Below the pieces are notes generated by a model. That model did no database searches, was not told the origin of the DNA, and saw only the letters and a program-made list of their open reading frames with translations. 64,000 bases of DNA from Calothrix sp. C42_A2020_038. Its GTDB lineage: Bacteria; Cyanobacteriota; Cyanobacteriia; Cyanobacteriales; Nostocaceae. Below are positions 8,934 through 17,894 of this stretch, in pieces; the stretch's first letter is position 1, and each line of letters opens with the position of its first letter. The position numbers and the translations under genes were made by a program. The stretch lies in NCBI GenBank assembly GCA_015272395.1, contig JACYLQ010000033.1:62001-126000 (forward strand), read 5' to 3'.

Positions 8934-10604
8934 ATGACAGATATCAACGTTGAGAAAAATTCCAGCGTTGTGATTGAAAAACATCACTATTTTCCTCCCA
9001 CAACCTGGAAAACTTACTTTAGTTTCAGTACCGACCATAAGGTCATTGGTATTCAATACCTTGTTACTTCATTCATATTCCTACTTGTAGGTGGCATTTT
9101 CGCAATGATTATGCGGGGTGAATTACTCACTCCTGAAGCCGACCTGGTTGACCGCACTGTGTACAATGGTCTATTCACCATGCACGGTACTGTAATGTTG
9201 TTTGGTTGGACTTTCCCTAGTCTCGTAGGTTTCGCCAACTATCTTGTACCACTCATGATAGGCGCCCGCGATATGGCATTTCCTCGCCTCAACGCTGCGG
9301 CTTTTTGGATGGTACCTGTTGCGGGCGCCTTGTTAATGGTTAGTTTCTTTGTACCAGGTGGACCCGCCCAAGCAGGTTGGTGGTCTTATCCCCCAGTTAG
9401 TACGCAAAACCCCACAGGTAATCTAATCAACGGTGAGTTTATTTGGTTGCTGGCAGTGGCCGTATCGGGTGTCTCCTCGATTATGGGTGGCGTAAACTTT
9501 GTTACTACCATCGTCAAAATGCGGGCGCCGGGAATGACATTCTTCCGTATGCCATTGTTCGTTTGGGCTGTTTTCAGCGCCCAAATTATTCAGTTATTTG
9601 GATTACCTGCATTAACCGCAGGTGCCATTATGCTGCTGTTTGACTTGAGCGTTGGCACAGCATTTTTCAATCCTGATAAAGGTGGCAATCCTGTACTATT
9701 TCAACACTTATTCTGGTTCTATTCGCATCCAGCAGTTTACGTAATAATACTGCCAATTTTTGGTATTTTCTCGGAAATTTTTCCAGTTTACTCGCGCAAG
9801 CCGTTATTTGGATACAAAGTAGTTGCCATTTCCTCACTGATGATTGCCGCAGTTAGCGCGCTTGTTTGGGTTCACCACATGTATGCTAGTGGAACTCCCG
9901 GCTGGATGCGAATGATATTCATGGTATCAACAATGTTTGTATCGGTACCAACGGGTATTAAAGTCTTTGCTTGGTTAGCAACAGTTTGGGGTGGCAAACT
10001 TCGACTCAACACACCAATGCTATTTGCCTTGGGTGGCTTAATTATGTTTGTGTTTGCTGGTGTAGTAGGAATTATGCTTTCCTCAGTTCCCATCGACATC
10101 CACGTTAATAACACTTACTTCGTCGTTGGCCACTTCCATTATGTTCTCTACGGAACCGTAACAATGGGCTTATTTGCTGCCATCTACCACTGGTTCCCCA
10201 AAATGACTGGACGTATGTACTATGAAGGTTTGGGTAAACTTCACTTTTGGTTAGCATTCATCGGTACGAACCTCAACTTTTTCCCAATGCATCCGTTAGG
10301 TTTACATGGAATGTTGCGTCGAGTCGCATCTTACGACCCTGAATACACATTTTGGAATGTTATTGCCAGTATCGGTGCCTTTTTACTTGGGATGTCTACA
10401 TTACCATTCATCTTAAACATGGTTAGTGCCTGGATAAATGGAGACAAGGCGCCAGATAATCCTTGGCGTGCAATTGGTTTAGAGTGGCTAGTATCCTCAC
10501 CACCTCCTGTTGAAAACTTTGAAGAAATTCCGGTTGTAGTGTCACCACCTTACGGTTACGGTATGAACGAACCGTTAGTAGCAGCAACAGGGAATAGGGA
10601 ATAG
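8934..10604 (+). CDS. coxA: Haem-copper oxidase subunit I, A2-type YSHP signature
   Basis: The 556-residue polytopic protein carries all metal ligands of subunit I: His84 (TMHGT, low-spin haem), His265 and Tyr269 in YSHPAVY (CuB and cross-linked Tyr), His314-His315 (VHHMY, CuB), and His400/His402 (VVGHFHYV, high-spin and low-spin haem). The D-channel glutamate of the usual GHPEVY motif is replaced by Ala, with the Tyr-Ser pair before the His, which defines the A2 subclass of haem-copper oxidases. Its gene is 29 bases after coxB and 13 before coxC. It reduces oxygen to water and pumps protons in the cytoplasmic or thylakoid membrane. Confidence 0.95.
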   Translation: MTDINVEKNSSVVIEKHHYFPPTTWKTYFSFSTDHKVIGIQYLVTSFIFLLVGGIFAMIMRGELLTPEADLVDRTVYNGLFTMHGTVMLFGWTFPSLVGFANYLVPLMIGARDMAFPRLNAAAFWMVPVAGALLMVSFFVPGGPAQAGWWSYPPVSTQNPTGNLINGEFIWLLAVAVSGVSSIMGGVNFVTTIVKMRAPGMTFFRMPLFVWAVFSAQIIQLFGLPALTAGAIMLLFDLSVGTAFFNPDKGGNPVLFQHLFWFYSHPAVYVIILPIFGIFSEIFPVYSRKPLFGYKVVAISSLMIAAVSALVWVHHMYASGTPGWMRMIFMVSTMFVSVPTGIKVFAWLATVWGGKLRLNTPMLFALGGLIMFVFAGVVGIMLSSVPIDIHVNNTYFVVGHFHYVLYGTVTMGLFAAIYHWFPKMTGRMYYEGLGKLHFWLAFIGTNLNFFPMHPLGLHGMLRRVASYDPEYTFWNVIASIGAFLLGMSTLPFILNMVSAWINGDKAPDNPWRAIGLEWLVSSPPPVENFEEIPVVVSPPYGYGMNEPLVAATGNRE

Positions 10605-10617
10605 GAAATTCAAAATC

Positions 10618-11214
10618 ATGGAAAGTTCAATCAAAACCCAAATACAGGCGCCACATGCACACGAACATGACGAAGAGGGAAATAAACAATATGGATTTGT
10701 TGTATTTCTACTTTCAGAAAGCGTAATCTTTCTAAGCTTCTTCGCAGCGTATATAGCCACCAAATTATCTACACCAAATTGGTTGCCTACTGGTGTGTCT
10801 GGTCTGGAAATCAAAGAACCAACAATCAACACAGTTATCCTCGTTTCCAGTAGCTTTGTCATCTACTTTGCAGAACGCGCGCTACTACGTCATAACCTCT
10901 GGGGATACCGTATATTCCTACTGCTAACAATGCTAATGGGCAGCTATTTTCTGTACGGACAAGCAGTGGAGTGGGGTGGCTTAGAATTTGGTTTTACCAC
11001 TGGTGTATTTGGTGGTATGTTTTACTTACTAACAGGGTTCCACGGACTACACGTTCTAACTGGTATTCTCTTGCAAACCATAATTCTGGCGCGTTCATTC
11101 ATCCCAGGTAACTTTGAGAATGGTCATTATGGGGTATACGCAACCTCGCTTTTTTGGCACTTTGTCGATGTAATTTGGATTATATTATTTATCCTGATTT
11201 ACGTGTGGCAATAA
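10618..11214 (+). CDS. coxC: Haem-copper oxidase subunit III
   Basis: The 198-residue protein has five predicted transmembrane helices and the short form of subunit III. Diagnostic stretches are QYGFVVFLLSESVIFLSFFA near the start, GMFYLLTGFHGLHVLTG in the middle and FWHFVDVIWIILFILIY at the end. The N terminus is His-rich (HAHEHDEE). It is the last gene of the DUF2231-DUF2231-coxB-coxA-coxC unit and is followed by a stem-loop. Subunit III stabilises the oxidase core and does not itself bind redox metals. Confidence 0.92.
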   Translation: MESSIKTQIQAPHAHEHDEEGNKQYGFVVFLLSESVIFLSFFAAYIATKLSTPNWLPTGVSGLEIKEPTINTVILVSSSFVIYFAERALLRHNLWGYRIFLLLTMLMGSYFLYGQAVEWGGLEFGFTTGVFGGMFYLLTGFHGLHVLTGILLQTIILARSFIPGNFENGHYGVYATSLFWHFVDVIWIILFILIYVWQ

Positions 11215-11221
11215 TAGATAG

Positions 11222-11250
11222 GAGACGTGATATCTCGCGTCTCTATTTTG
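11222..11250 (+). terminator. Probable terminator after coxC
   Basis: GAGACG (11222-11227) pairs with CGTCTC (11238-11243), and the stem is followed by TATTTTG. It lies eight bases behind the coxC stop and before the convergent lipoprotein gene. It resembles the GTAGAGACG hairpins at 13702 and 17102. Confidence 0.5.
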
Positions 11251-11294
11251 CTGCCACGCTTCTTCCACAACTGTAAACCAATCATCTATTTGAT

Positions 11295-12221
11295 TCAAAG
11301 TTGCTGAAGTTTTTCGGCAGCTTTTTCAATAGCATCAATACTTCCAGGATTAACTAAACCAAGATAATCAAAAACGTAAACTCGGTTATTCTTAGTTGCT
11401 TGCAGTTTTTGCCAAAAAGGTTCTTTTCTAAACCCGTCAATGACCTCTTGTTCCGAACTTGTTTGTGGAGTATTTACAAGAATAATAGTTTCTGGATTTG
11501 CTTCTAAAATTTTCTCTGGAGATAATGTGACATATCCACCAATTGGGCTTTTACCTTGTAAGTAAGCGGCAATATTTTTGATCTGAAATTGGTTGAGCAT
11601 ATCTCCTGCCCAACTATTTTTATTTGGAGTTAAAATTGGTTGACGGCTAACCATGACCAAAGTTGAAGTATTATTTTTGCTTATATTTTTACTTGTGCTA
11701 TTATCTTGTGTCAAAAGCTGCTGATATTTATTTAATAATGACTGAGGACTGGCGCCGATTTTTTGCGCTAAAGTTATTGTTAATTCTTCCAGTGATTTCC
11801 AACTATCTATTTTTGTTGAGTAAGTATTAATCTTTAATTGGTCTAAACGTTGAAGTGTTTGGTCAGAAAAGCCAGAGGCTCCAATAACTAAATCAGGTTT
11901 CAGCGCGACTATTTTTTCTAAGTTTGGTTGCGTTCTTCCTTGGGCAACACTGGGGATATCTTGAAAACGTGAGTCTTTGTTTAAAACCGAACTACTTGCT
12001 ATTCCAATAAGTTTTGTTGGGTCAAGTCGATAAATTATATCCGCCGATAGAGGCGTTAGTGCAACTACTCGTTTTGCTGATTCTTTTGGCGCCTGTTGTT
12101 GACTGATAGTAGCAGTTGATGTTGCTGTTTGCTGAGGTTGGGATATGGCTACATTAGAACAAGCAGCCACAACTATACTTAGTAAAATGCTTAAACCAGA
12201 TATTATCCAACGTTGGTACAT
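11295..12221 (-). CDS. ABC transporter substrate-binding lipoprotein, iron-siderophore/cobalamin (TroA-like) type
   Basis: A 308-residue lipoprotein. ATG at 12221 is chosen over a longer frame beginning at 12362 because it starts a proper type II signal (MYQRWIISGLSILLSIVV, lipobox VAAC). The mature part has the two-lobed helical-backbone binding fold of FecB/BtuF-like proteins: RVVALTPLSADIIYRL, NLEKIVALKPDLVIGASG, and the C-lobe PNKNSWAGDMLNQF with SPEKILEANPETIILV. It should bind a metal chelate such as ferric siderophore or cobalamin at the cytoplasmic membrane. No permease or ATPase gene is adjacent, so its partners must be elsewhere. It is convergent with coxC and divergent from the S41 peptidase gene. 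Confidence 0.8.
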   Translation of the reverse strand: MYQRWIISGLSILLSIVVAACSNVAISQPQQTATSTATISQQQAPKESAKRVVALTPLSADIIYRLDPTKLIGIASSSVLNKDSRFQDIPSVAQGRTQPNLEKIVALKPDLVIGASGFSDQTLQRLDQLKINTYSTKIDSWKSLEELTITLAQKIGASPQSLLNKYQQLLTQDNSTSKNISKNNTSTLVMVSRQPILTPNKNSWAGDMLNQFQIKNIAAYLQGKSPIGGYVTLSPEKILEANPETIILVNTPQTSSEQEVIDGFRKEPFWQKLQATKNNRVYVFDYLGLVNPGSIDAIEKAAEKLQQL

Positions 12222-12371
12222 AAATATTATAAGAATTAGTATTACAAGAATAAAGCGTAATAGATGTAGGTGCAGGCACCTCGCTTTTTGTCTCGCTTTT
12301 TGTAAATATACTTTAGAATCGAACAGTGGGGAGCGTAGATAATAGTTACTCCTTAGAATCACTTACTTTCA

Positions 12372-13655
12372 ATGAGACGATTTCAATTTTTTAACAACAA
12401 GCGTTACTTTGTTGCATTCCTTCTCAGCATCGTTGTGATTGTAACGTTGTGGTTGGTATCGCCACTACTTCCAACCTTAGCACAACCGCAGGCAAAGATT
12501 TTTGATGAAGTTTGGCAGACTGTTAACGATAACTTCTACGACCCGAAGTTTAATGGTGTTAATTGGCAAGCAATGCAGGAAAAGTACAAACCCCAAGCAG
12601 TTAATGCCAAGTCTTCACAGGAATTCGCTGTTGTTGTTAATCAGATGTTAACTGAGTTAAAAACTTCGCACACGCACTTCTACACTCCAGATCAACCCAG
12701 TTATTATCAACTGTTAGGTATTTTCCAACCACGTGACCGCAAGTCGCTAGATAGACTGAAACCATTTTTACCAGAAGGCAAATTTGTATACACAGATATT
12801 GGTATTTTCACAAAAGTTATTAACGGTAAAACTTTTGTTAGCGCAATTCTCGATGAAAGTCCAGCTATCAAAGCGGGTATAAAGGTTGGTGATGAAATTT
12901 TAAGTGTTAATAGTTTACCGTATCAACCGATACAATCATTTGCAGGAAAAGCTGGACAAAAGCTGAAAATACAAATCCAGCATCAAGCTAGTGTCAACAG
13001 TAAAGAAGAAATTGTGGTAACGCCAAAAGTATATGACACAACTACGATGTTTATGGATGCTCAACGAGCTAGTACTCAAGTAATTGAGCGTCAAAACAAA
13101 AAGATTGGTTACGTTCACATTTGGTCAAATGCAGCTGACCCATCTCAAGAACAACTTATCTATGATTTGCTATACGACCGTCTCAAACAAGCAGATGCGT
13201 TAATTTTGGATTTACGCGCGGGTTGGGGTGGAGGAAATACAAATTACCTGACTGTATTTACAGGTCAAGGTCCAAGCGTCACCAGTATTGCTCGTAACAA
13301 ATCCAGCATAACTTACGAATCACAGTGGAAAAAGCCTGTTGTCATGTTAATCAATGAAGGAAGTAGAAGTAGTAAAGAAATCATCGCTTATGGTTTTCAA
13401 CAATATAATATTGGTTCAGTTATTGGCACAAAAACTTTAGGCGCCGTTGTGGCTGGGCGCCCATTTGTAATGCAAAATGGTACTTTGCTATACGTCGCAG
13501 TGACAAATGTATTTGTAAATGGAACTCGTTTAGAAGGTAGAGGTGTTACACCAGATATCAATGTTCCCTTTACTTTAGAATACGCACAAGGCGCCGACCC
13601 TCAAAAAGAAAAAGCAATCGAAGTTGTTATGGATAGACTGCGTGAAAGCTCTTGA
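12372..13655 (+). CDS. S41-family (tail-specific-like) peptidase with PDZ domain
   Basis: The 427-residue protein has an N-terminal signal anchor (residues 11-37), a helical N-terminal domain (about 40-110), a PDZ-like domain (about 140-215 with PAIKAGIKVGDEILSVN) and an S41 core (about 240-410). The nucleophile region is EGSRSSKEIIAYGF. In CtpA-type enzymes the catalytic lysine lies about 25 residues on, in a FGKG-like motif; here that place reads TKTLGAVVAG, so the usual lysine is not there. A His in TSHTHF near residue 97 recalls tricorn-like S41 members that use a Ser-His mechanism. It is divergent from the binding-lipoprotein gene. Peptidase activity is plausible but unproven. Confidence 0.75.
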   Translation: MRRFQFFNNKRYFVAFLLSIVVIVTLWLVSPLLPTLAQPQAKIFDEVWQTVNDNFYDPKFNGVNWQAMQEKYKPQAVNAKSSQEFAVVVNQMLTELKTSHTHFYTPDQPSYYQLLGIFQPRDRKSLDRLKPFLPEGKFVYTDIGIFTKVINGKTFVSAILDESPAIKAGIKVGDEILSVNSLPYQPIQSFAGKAGQKLKIQIQHQASVNSKEEIVVTPKVYDTTTMFMDAQRASTQVIERQNKKIGYVHIWSNAADPSQEQLIYDLLYDRLKQADALILDLRAGWGGGNTNYLTVFTGQGPSVTSIARNKSSITYESQWKKPVVMLINEGSRSSKEIIAYGFQQYNIGSVIGTKTLGAVVAGRPFVMQNGTLLYVAVTNVFVNGTRLEGRGVTPDINVPFTLEYAQGADPQKEKAIEVVMDRLRESS

Positions 13656-13701
13656 TATTTTAATATAGCATCTCTAGATAAGTTGTAAAAATTACATCCC
13701 C

Positions 13702-13731
13702 GTAGAGACGTGTAAAATACCGCGCCTCTAC
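13702..13731. repeat. Imperfect GTAGAGACG hairpin
   Basis: GTAGAGACG (13702-13710) faces CGCCTCTAC (13723-13731) with one G-T type mismatch in nine positions. It sits between two convergent genes and belongs to the same family as the perfect hairpin at 17102-17130. Hairpins of this type are common dispersed elements in cyanobacterial intergenic DNA. Confidence 0.6.
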
Positions 13732-13786
13732 AATATCAAATTTTACGAATGATTTAGGAATGCTATAGTTAAAATTACATTTATAA

Positions 13787-15391
13787 TCAAGCTTTAACTA
13801 CCTGTACAATCCGCTTCTCAACTTGTTGATTGATTGGAGAGCGAGAAGTAATATAATCCATGACTACATCAGCTACAAGAAAACCTGTATCGATTTGATT
13901 TTTCCCACTCTTAAAAATCTCATAACCATCACCACCACCTAGAAGAAAATTGTTAGTAACTACACGATATATCGAGTTAGCTACGAGTGGCTGATAGTTT
14001 CCATCAGAGTTTTGCACTTGGATAGATAAAATGCGATAGCCAACAGATGCTTTTGGGTTCCATGCAAAGCGTAGTCCTGCAACCTGTGGAAAACGTCCCT
14101 CGCCATTTTCGATTTTGCTTACACCATTCTCTAAAGCTTCTTTGAGTTGGGCGCCGGTTAAATCCAATCGAGCAATTGTGTTACCAAATGGTAACACTTC
14201 CAGTACTTTTCCAACAGTTATGCTACCAACAGGAATACTACTACGAATGCCGCCACCATTCATAATTGCTACTTGAGCTTTATCAGGACGGGTTTTATCA
14301 AGTATGGCATCAGCAATCAAATTACCCAAGTTAGTTTCTTGAGTACGTATCTTAGTTCTCTCTCCATCTAGTGTTAAAGTTGTCTCACCTATAATTTTTT
14401 GGCGTAGTGTTTTAATCGGAGCTGCAAGCTGCTCTAATTTTTTTTGAAACGCTAAGTCTGGCGTAATATCTCGACTCACTGGTGTCGGTGAACCTTTCCA
14501 GGAAATAACTTCACCTTTATTATCAAAGCTAACATGAATATCTCCTAAGTACTTACCCCACTCCCAATCAGTGACAATTAGTACTTTATGCCCATCAGGT
14601 GATTTCTCAATTATTGGATAAGAAACTGTTGCACCAGGCATATTACCAAGTGGTGTATGAGAATGACCACCAACAATTATATCTATACCGTTAACTTGAC
14701 GAGCTAACTCCTGGTCTGCATTGATACCAATATGTGTCAGAGCAATAATTTTGTTGACATTTTGAGCATTTAAAGCTGCAACTGCTTTTTTTGCTGCTTT
14801 GATAGAGTCAGTAAAAGTTACCCCATTACCAGGATTGGAGAGAACCGCTGTCTTTTCGGTAGTCAGTCCAAAAACACCGACTTTTTCCCTATTGATTTGT
14901 AAAATAGTCCAAGGTTTTATCTTGTTAGCAAGTGGTGAGGTTTTATCGACCTCTATATTAGCTGAAATTAAAGGAAATTTAGCTTTGCTAATAAAATCAG
15001 CTAATACTTTTTCCCCACGGTCAAATTCATGATTACCGAGAGTAGCAATATTGTAACCCAAATCATTATAGAAGTACAAATCTGCTTGGCCTAGATACTG
15101 ATTGAAATACAAAGTTCCTTGAAAAATATCACCAGCATCTAGCAATAAAACTTGTTCTTTCGTAGCTGCACTTTGAGAACGAATTTTATCAACTAGTGTT
15201 TTGCGTCTGATAATACCACCTAATTCGTCTTTGTTAAACTCAATTGCTTCTAAATGGGCATGGTGGTCGTTTGTGTGTAGGATATGTAAAGTAAAATTTG
15301 GTTGCTGGACTATGATAGAAGTAATAATGTAAGAGACTAAAGTAACGATAACGAAAATTAAACCTACAACCCATAACCGAAAATTACGCAT
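13787..15391 (-). CDS. Bifunctional UshA-like 5'-nucleotidase / metallophosphatase
   Basis: The 534-residue protein has an N-terminal hydrophobic signal or anchor (residues 6-28), a calcineurin-like metallophosphatase domain (about 35-290) and a 5'-nucleotidase C-terminal domain (about 330-515). Metal ligands are visible in HTNDHHAH, LLDAGDIFQG, LGNHEFDRG, ALTHIG and VGGHSHTPLG. The C-terminal domain shows NGGGIRSSIPVGSITVGKV and LPFGNTIARLDLTG, the substrate-binding region. It should hydrolyse nucleotides, and possibly UDP-sugars or cyclic nucleotides, outside the cytoplasm to salvage nucleoside and phosphate. It stands alone, convergent with the S41 gene. Confidence 0.88.
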   Translation of the reverse strand: MRNFRLWVVGLIFVIVTLVSYIITSIIVQQPNFTLHILHTNDHHAHLEAIEFNKDELGGIIRRKTLVDKIRSQSAATKEQVLLLDAGDIFQGTLYFNQYLGQADLYFYNDLGYNIATLGNHEFDRGEKVLADFISKAKFPLISANIEVDKTSPLANKIKPWTILQINREKVGVFGLTTEKTAVLSNPGNGVTFTDSIKAAKKAVAALNAQNVNKIIALTHIGINADQELARQVNGIDIIVGGHSHTPLGNMPGATVSYPIIEKSPDGHKVLIVTDWEWGKYLGDIHVSFDNKGEVISWKGSPTPVSRDITPDLAFQKKLEQLAAPIKTLRQKIIGETTLTLDGERTKIRTQETNLGNLIADAILDKTRPDKAQVAIMNGGGIRSSIPVGSITVGKVLEVLPFGNTIARLDLTGAQLKEALENGVSKIENGEGRFPQVAGLRFAWNPKASVGYRILSIQVQNSDGNYQPLVANSIYRVVTNNFLLGGGDGYEIFKSGKNQIDTGFLVADVVMDYITSRSPINQQVEKRIVQVVKA

Positions 15392-15684
15392 TATATTACT
15401 GCCCTCCCAGTTTTGTGATTTTATGTATCTGATGCAAACAATATTTTTGTTGCTTTTATTACACGCACATAAATATCATAATAATAATCACATCAAATTT
15501 CAAAAAATCAGCAAAAACTAATAGGACAACTAACTCACTAAATATGTAAGCTTAAGCTGATCATTTACTTTAATTGTAGATAACTCTATTATTATGAATA
15601 TACTAATCAAAATCTTTGAGTTTTACATTAAATAACTTGATTTTAACTAGCTTCTTATTCACTATATAAGGTTAAAAGTTTGCT

Positions 15685-17022
15685 ATGACCCCTTCAGAAC
15701 CGCAAACCGATAGTAATGAAAACAGTCCTCAGACTGTGTTACAACGACCACGATACCGAAGGTTGTGGCTTTTGCCTTTGTTCTTATTACTCGCGGTGCT
15801 TGGAACATCTGTTGCTATCTGGCGTTTTCTAATTCCAACAACTAGAACACCTCAAACTACAACTACAACGCAAGCTCAAGTACCAGCAACACCTGTCAAG
15901 CTATCAAATGTTATCTCTGGTACTGTCCAAGAAAGTTCAGATTTTGTTGCTAGTTTACAGTCACGACGTTCTGAAACGCTCAGTTCAAAAATTGAGGGAA
16001 AGATTACTCAAATTTTTATCAAACCCGGTCAGACAGTGAAAGAAGGGGCGCCTATTCTCGAAATAGAACCACCGCAACCTGTTGCACTGCCAATTCCACC
16101 TGTTAGCGCTGCAACTTTAACAGCACAGTCACAGCTTGATGTTGCCCGTTCTACTCTCACTTCGCTTGAAGCTGAACGCGCTGGTATTCAAGCTGAAATC
16201 AAGTCTGACCAAGAACAATTTGACCGGTATAACACCCTTGCATCTCAAGGCGCCGTTTCACGACAAGCTAAAGATGTGTATGCTAACCGTCTTGCTGCTG
16301 CCAAAACAAATCTAAAAGTTATCGAATCCAAAATTCAAACGCAGCAAGCAGCCATCGCTCAAGCACAAAAAGCTATCCAACAAGTACAAACACCTACTGT
16401 CCAACAGTCGCCTCAAAAATCACAAACTTATCGCATCAACGCTCCCTTCACAGGTACAGTTGGTGAAATTCCGATTAAAGTTGGTGATTTAGTCAATACT
16501 TCGACGCAGTTATTAACAATTACTCAGAACAATCCACTGGAAGTACATATGATTGTGCCAATTGAGCGCGCGGCTAAGGTAAAAAATGGAATGCAAGTTG
16601 ATATTTTAGATATCCAAGGACACACTATTGGCACAAGTCGCGTATTTTCTGTCACTCCGAACCCCAGTAACAAAGCTCAGTCTGGATTAGTTAAAGCACT
16701 TTACAACAACTCCAAAAATGAGTTACAAGCAGAGCAATTTGTGCGCGCGCGGGTAATTTGGAATCAACGTCAAGGAGCGTTATTACCAGCGACAGCAGTT
16801 TCTCGTGTTGGAGGAAAAACTTTTGTTTACGTAGCAGAACCATTACCAGACAAATCATCTATCAAATCATCTATGTATATTGCAAGGCAAAAGCAGGTGA
16901 AGTTAGGTAATACAACAGGTAATAATTATCAGGTACTAGAAGGACTTCAGCCAAATGATCAAGTTGTAACTTCTGGATTACTTAATCTCAGAGACGGAGA
17001 TACAATCCTCCCACAATCTTAA
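15685..17022 (+). CDS. RND-type membrane fusion protein (HlyD/AcrA family)
   Basis: A 445-residue adaptor protein. One transmembrane helix near residues 31-50 anchors it. A split lipoyl domain follows (about 95-135, LSSKIEGKITQIFIKPGQTVKEGAP, and its second half GTVGEIPIKVGDL after residue 250). Between them lies a long alpha-helical coiled-coil hairpin (about 150-235), then the beta-barrel and membrane-proximal domains to residue 445. A proline/threonine-rich linker (TTRTPQTTTTTQAQVP) follows the helix. These proteins bridge an RND pump and an outer-membrane channel, but neither partner is encoded nearby. The start ATG is preceded by AAGG at a suitable distance. Confidence 0.85.
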   Translation: MTPSEPQTDSNENSPQTVLQRPRYRRLWLLPLFLLLAVLGTSVAIWRFLIPTTRTPQTTTTTQAQVPATPVKLSNVISGTVQESSDFVASLQSRRSETLSSKIEGKITQIFIKPGQTVKEGAPILEIEPPQPVALPIPPVSAATLTAQSQLDVARSTLTSLEAERAGIQAEIKSDQEQFDRYNTLASQGAVSRQAKDVYANRLAAAKTNLKVIESKIQTQQAAIAQAQKAIQQVQTPTVQQSPQKSQTYRINAPFTGTVGEIPIKVGDLVNTSTQLLTITQNNPLEVHMIVPIERAAKVKNGMQVDILDIQGHTIGTSRVFSVTPNPSNKAQSGLVKALYNNSKNELQAEQFVRARVIWNQRQGALLPATAVSRVGGKTFVYVAEPLPDKSSIKSSMYIARQKQVKLGNTTGNNYQVLEGLQPNDQVVTSGLLNLRDGDTILPQS

Positions 17023-17101
17023 GCGATATAACAATGTCGGCATTGCTGAATTTAGTTATGAATTATAATTGTTTACATTTTGTATTAAAACCAAAATTAT
17101 A

Positions 17102-17130
17102 GTAGAGACGTAGCAATGCCACGTCTCTAC
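17102..17130. repeat. Perfect GTAGAGACGT hairpin
   Basis: GTAGAGACGT (17102-17111) and ACGTCTCTAC (17121-17130) form a perfect 10-base-pair stem with a 9-base loop. It lies between the fusion-protein gene and a convergent gene, so it may also act as a terminator. Related copies are at 11222 and 13702. Confidence 0.7.
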
Positions 17131-17219
17131 ACAACGTAAAATTTTCAATTCATATTTGTATTCAGCAACACCACAATGTCGGTTGGGTGTAGCAAAACGC
17201 AACCCAACCCACAAAAATA

Positions 17220-17642
17220 CTATTTTATAGATACACTGAATTCATACGAGTGATAGGTTGGGCCACCATATCCGAGAATATAGTAATCACCATTAGAAGG
17301 AAGTTTATAACTAAAACTCTGACCGTTACCAAGGTTGACACCGTTAAAGCCTTTGACAAGCTTACCCTTATTATCATAAAGAACTACACCAGCACGGGCG
17401 CCTAAATTAGTTACATTCAGAGTTAACCTTTGTCCAGCTTTCGCTCTTAGTACATAAATACGATTTTCTACACCATTGATGGTAGTGCTTGTTTTTCCTC
17501 TGGCAAAGGCTACGCGCGAACGAGGAACTGATTGAGAAATCTCTTGGATATTTGTAGCTTGAGCGAAGGAGGGAGCAGGTATAGAAGACATCCCTAGTGT
17601 CAATAGAAAACTGGAGACACCTGCAATTAGTAAGCTTCTCAT
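17220..17642 (-). CDS. Small secreted protein with a PPC-like beta domain
   Basis: The 140-residue product has a cleavable signal peptide (MRSLLIAGVSSFLLTLGM, cleavage near SFAQA) and a mature domain of about 110 residues rich in beta strands. The stretches NRIYVLRAKAGQRLTLNV and FSYKLPSNGDYYILGYGG look like bacterial pre-peptidase C-terminal domains, which normally sit at the ends of secreted hydrolases. Here the domain is free-standing, so it may be a carbohydrate- or surface-binding protein. No catalytic residues are evident. Confidence 0.65.
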   Translation of the reverse strand: MRSLLIAGVSSFLLTLGMSSIPAPSFAQATNIQEISQSVPRSRVAFARGKTSTTINGVENRIYVLRAKAGQRLTLNVTNLGARAGVVLYDNKGKLVKGFNGVNLGNGQSFSYKLPSNGDYYILGYGGPTYHSYEFSVSIK

Positions 17643-17894
17643 GATATTGGTATGAATTAATTAATAAAGGGTGTTATCTCTTTTTTAAGCTCAGATTTGG
17701 CTTAATTTGTGATATTTTAAGATACATGCCCATCCGAGACGTTTACGGAAAAGTTATTCGATTAGCATGGATGCAGAAAGTTCTCACAGTCAAGATGAAG
17801 ATATGCAAGTACTTCTTCAAGGCTGTCCGCAACAATATGTGTTACCCCGAAAAAAGCAGCAATATCTATGTCACTAAGGATAAAATAAAAATCT

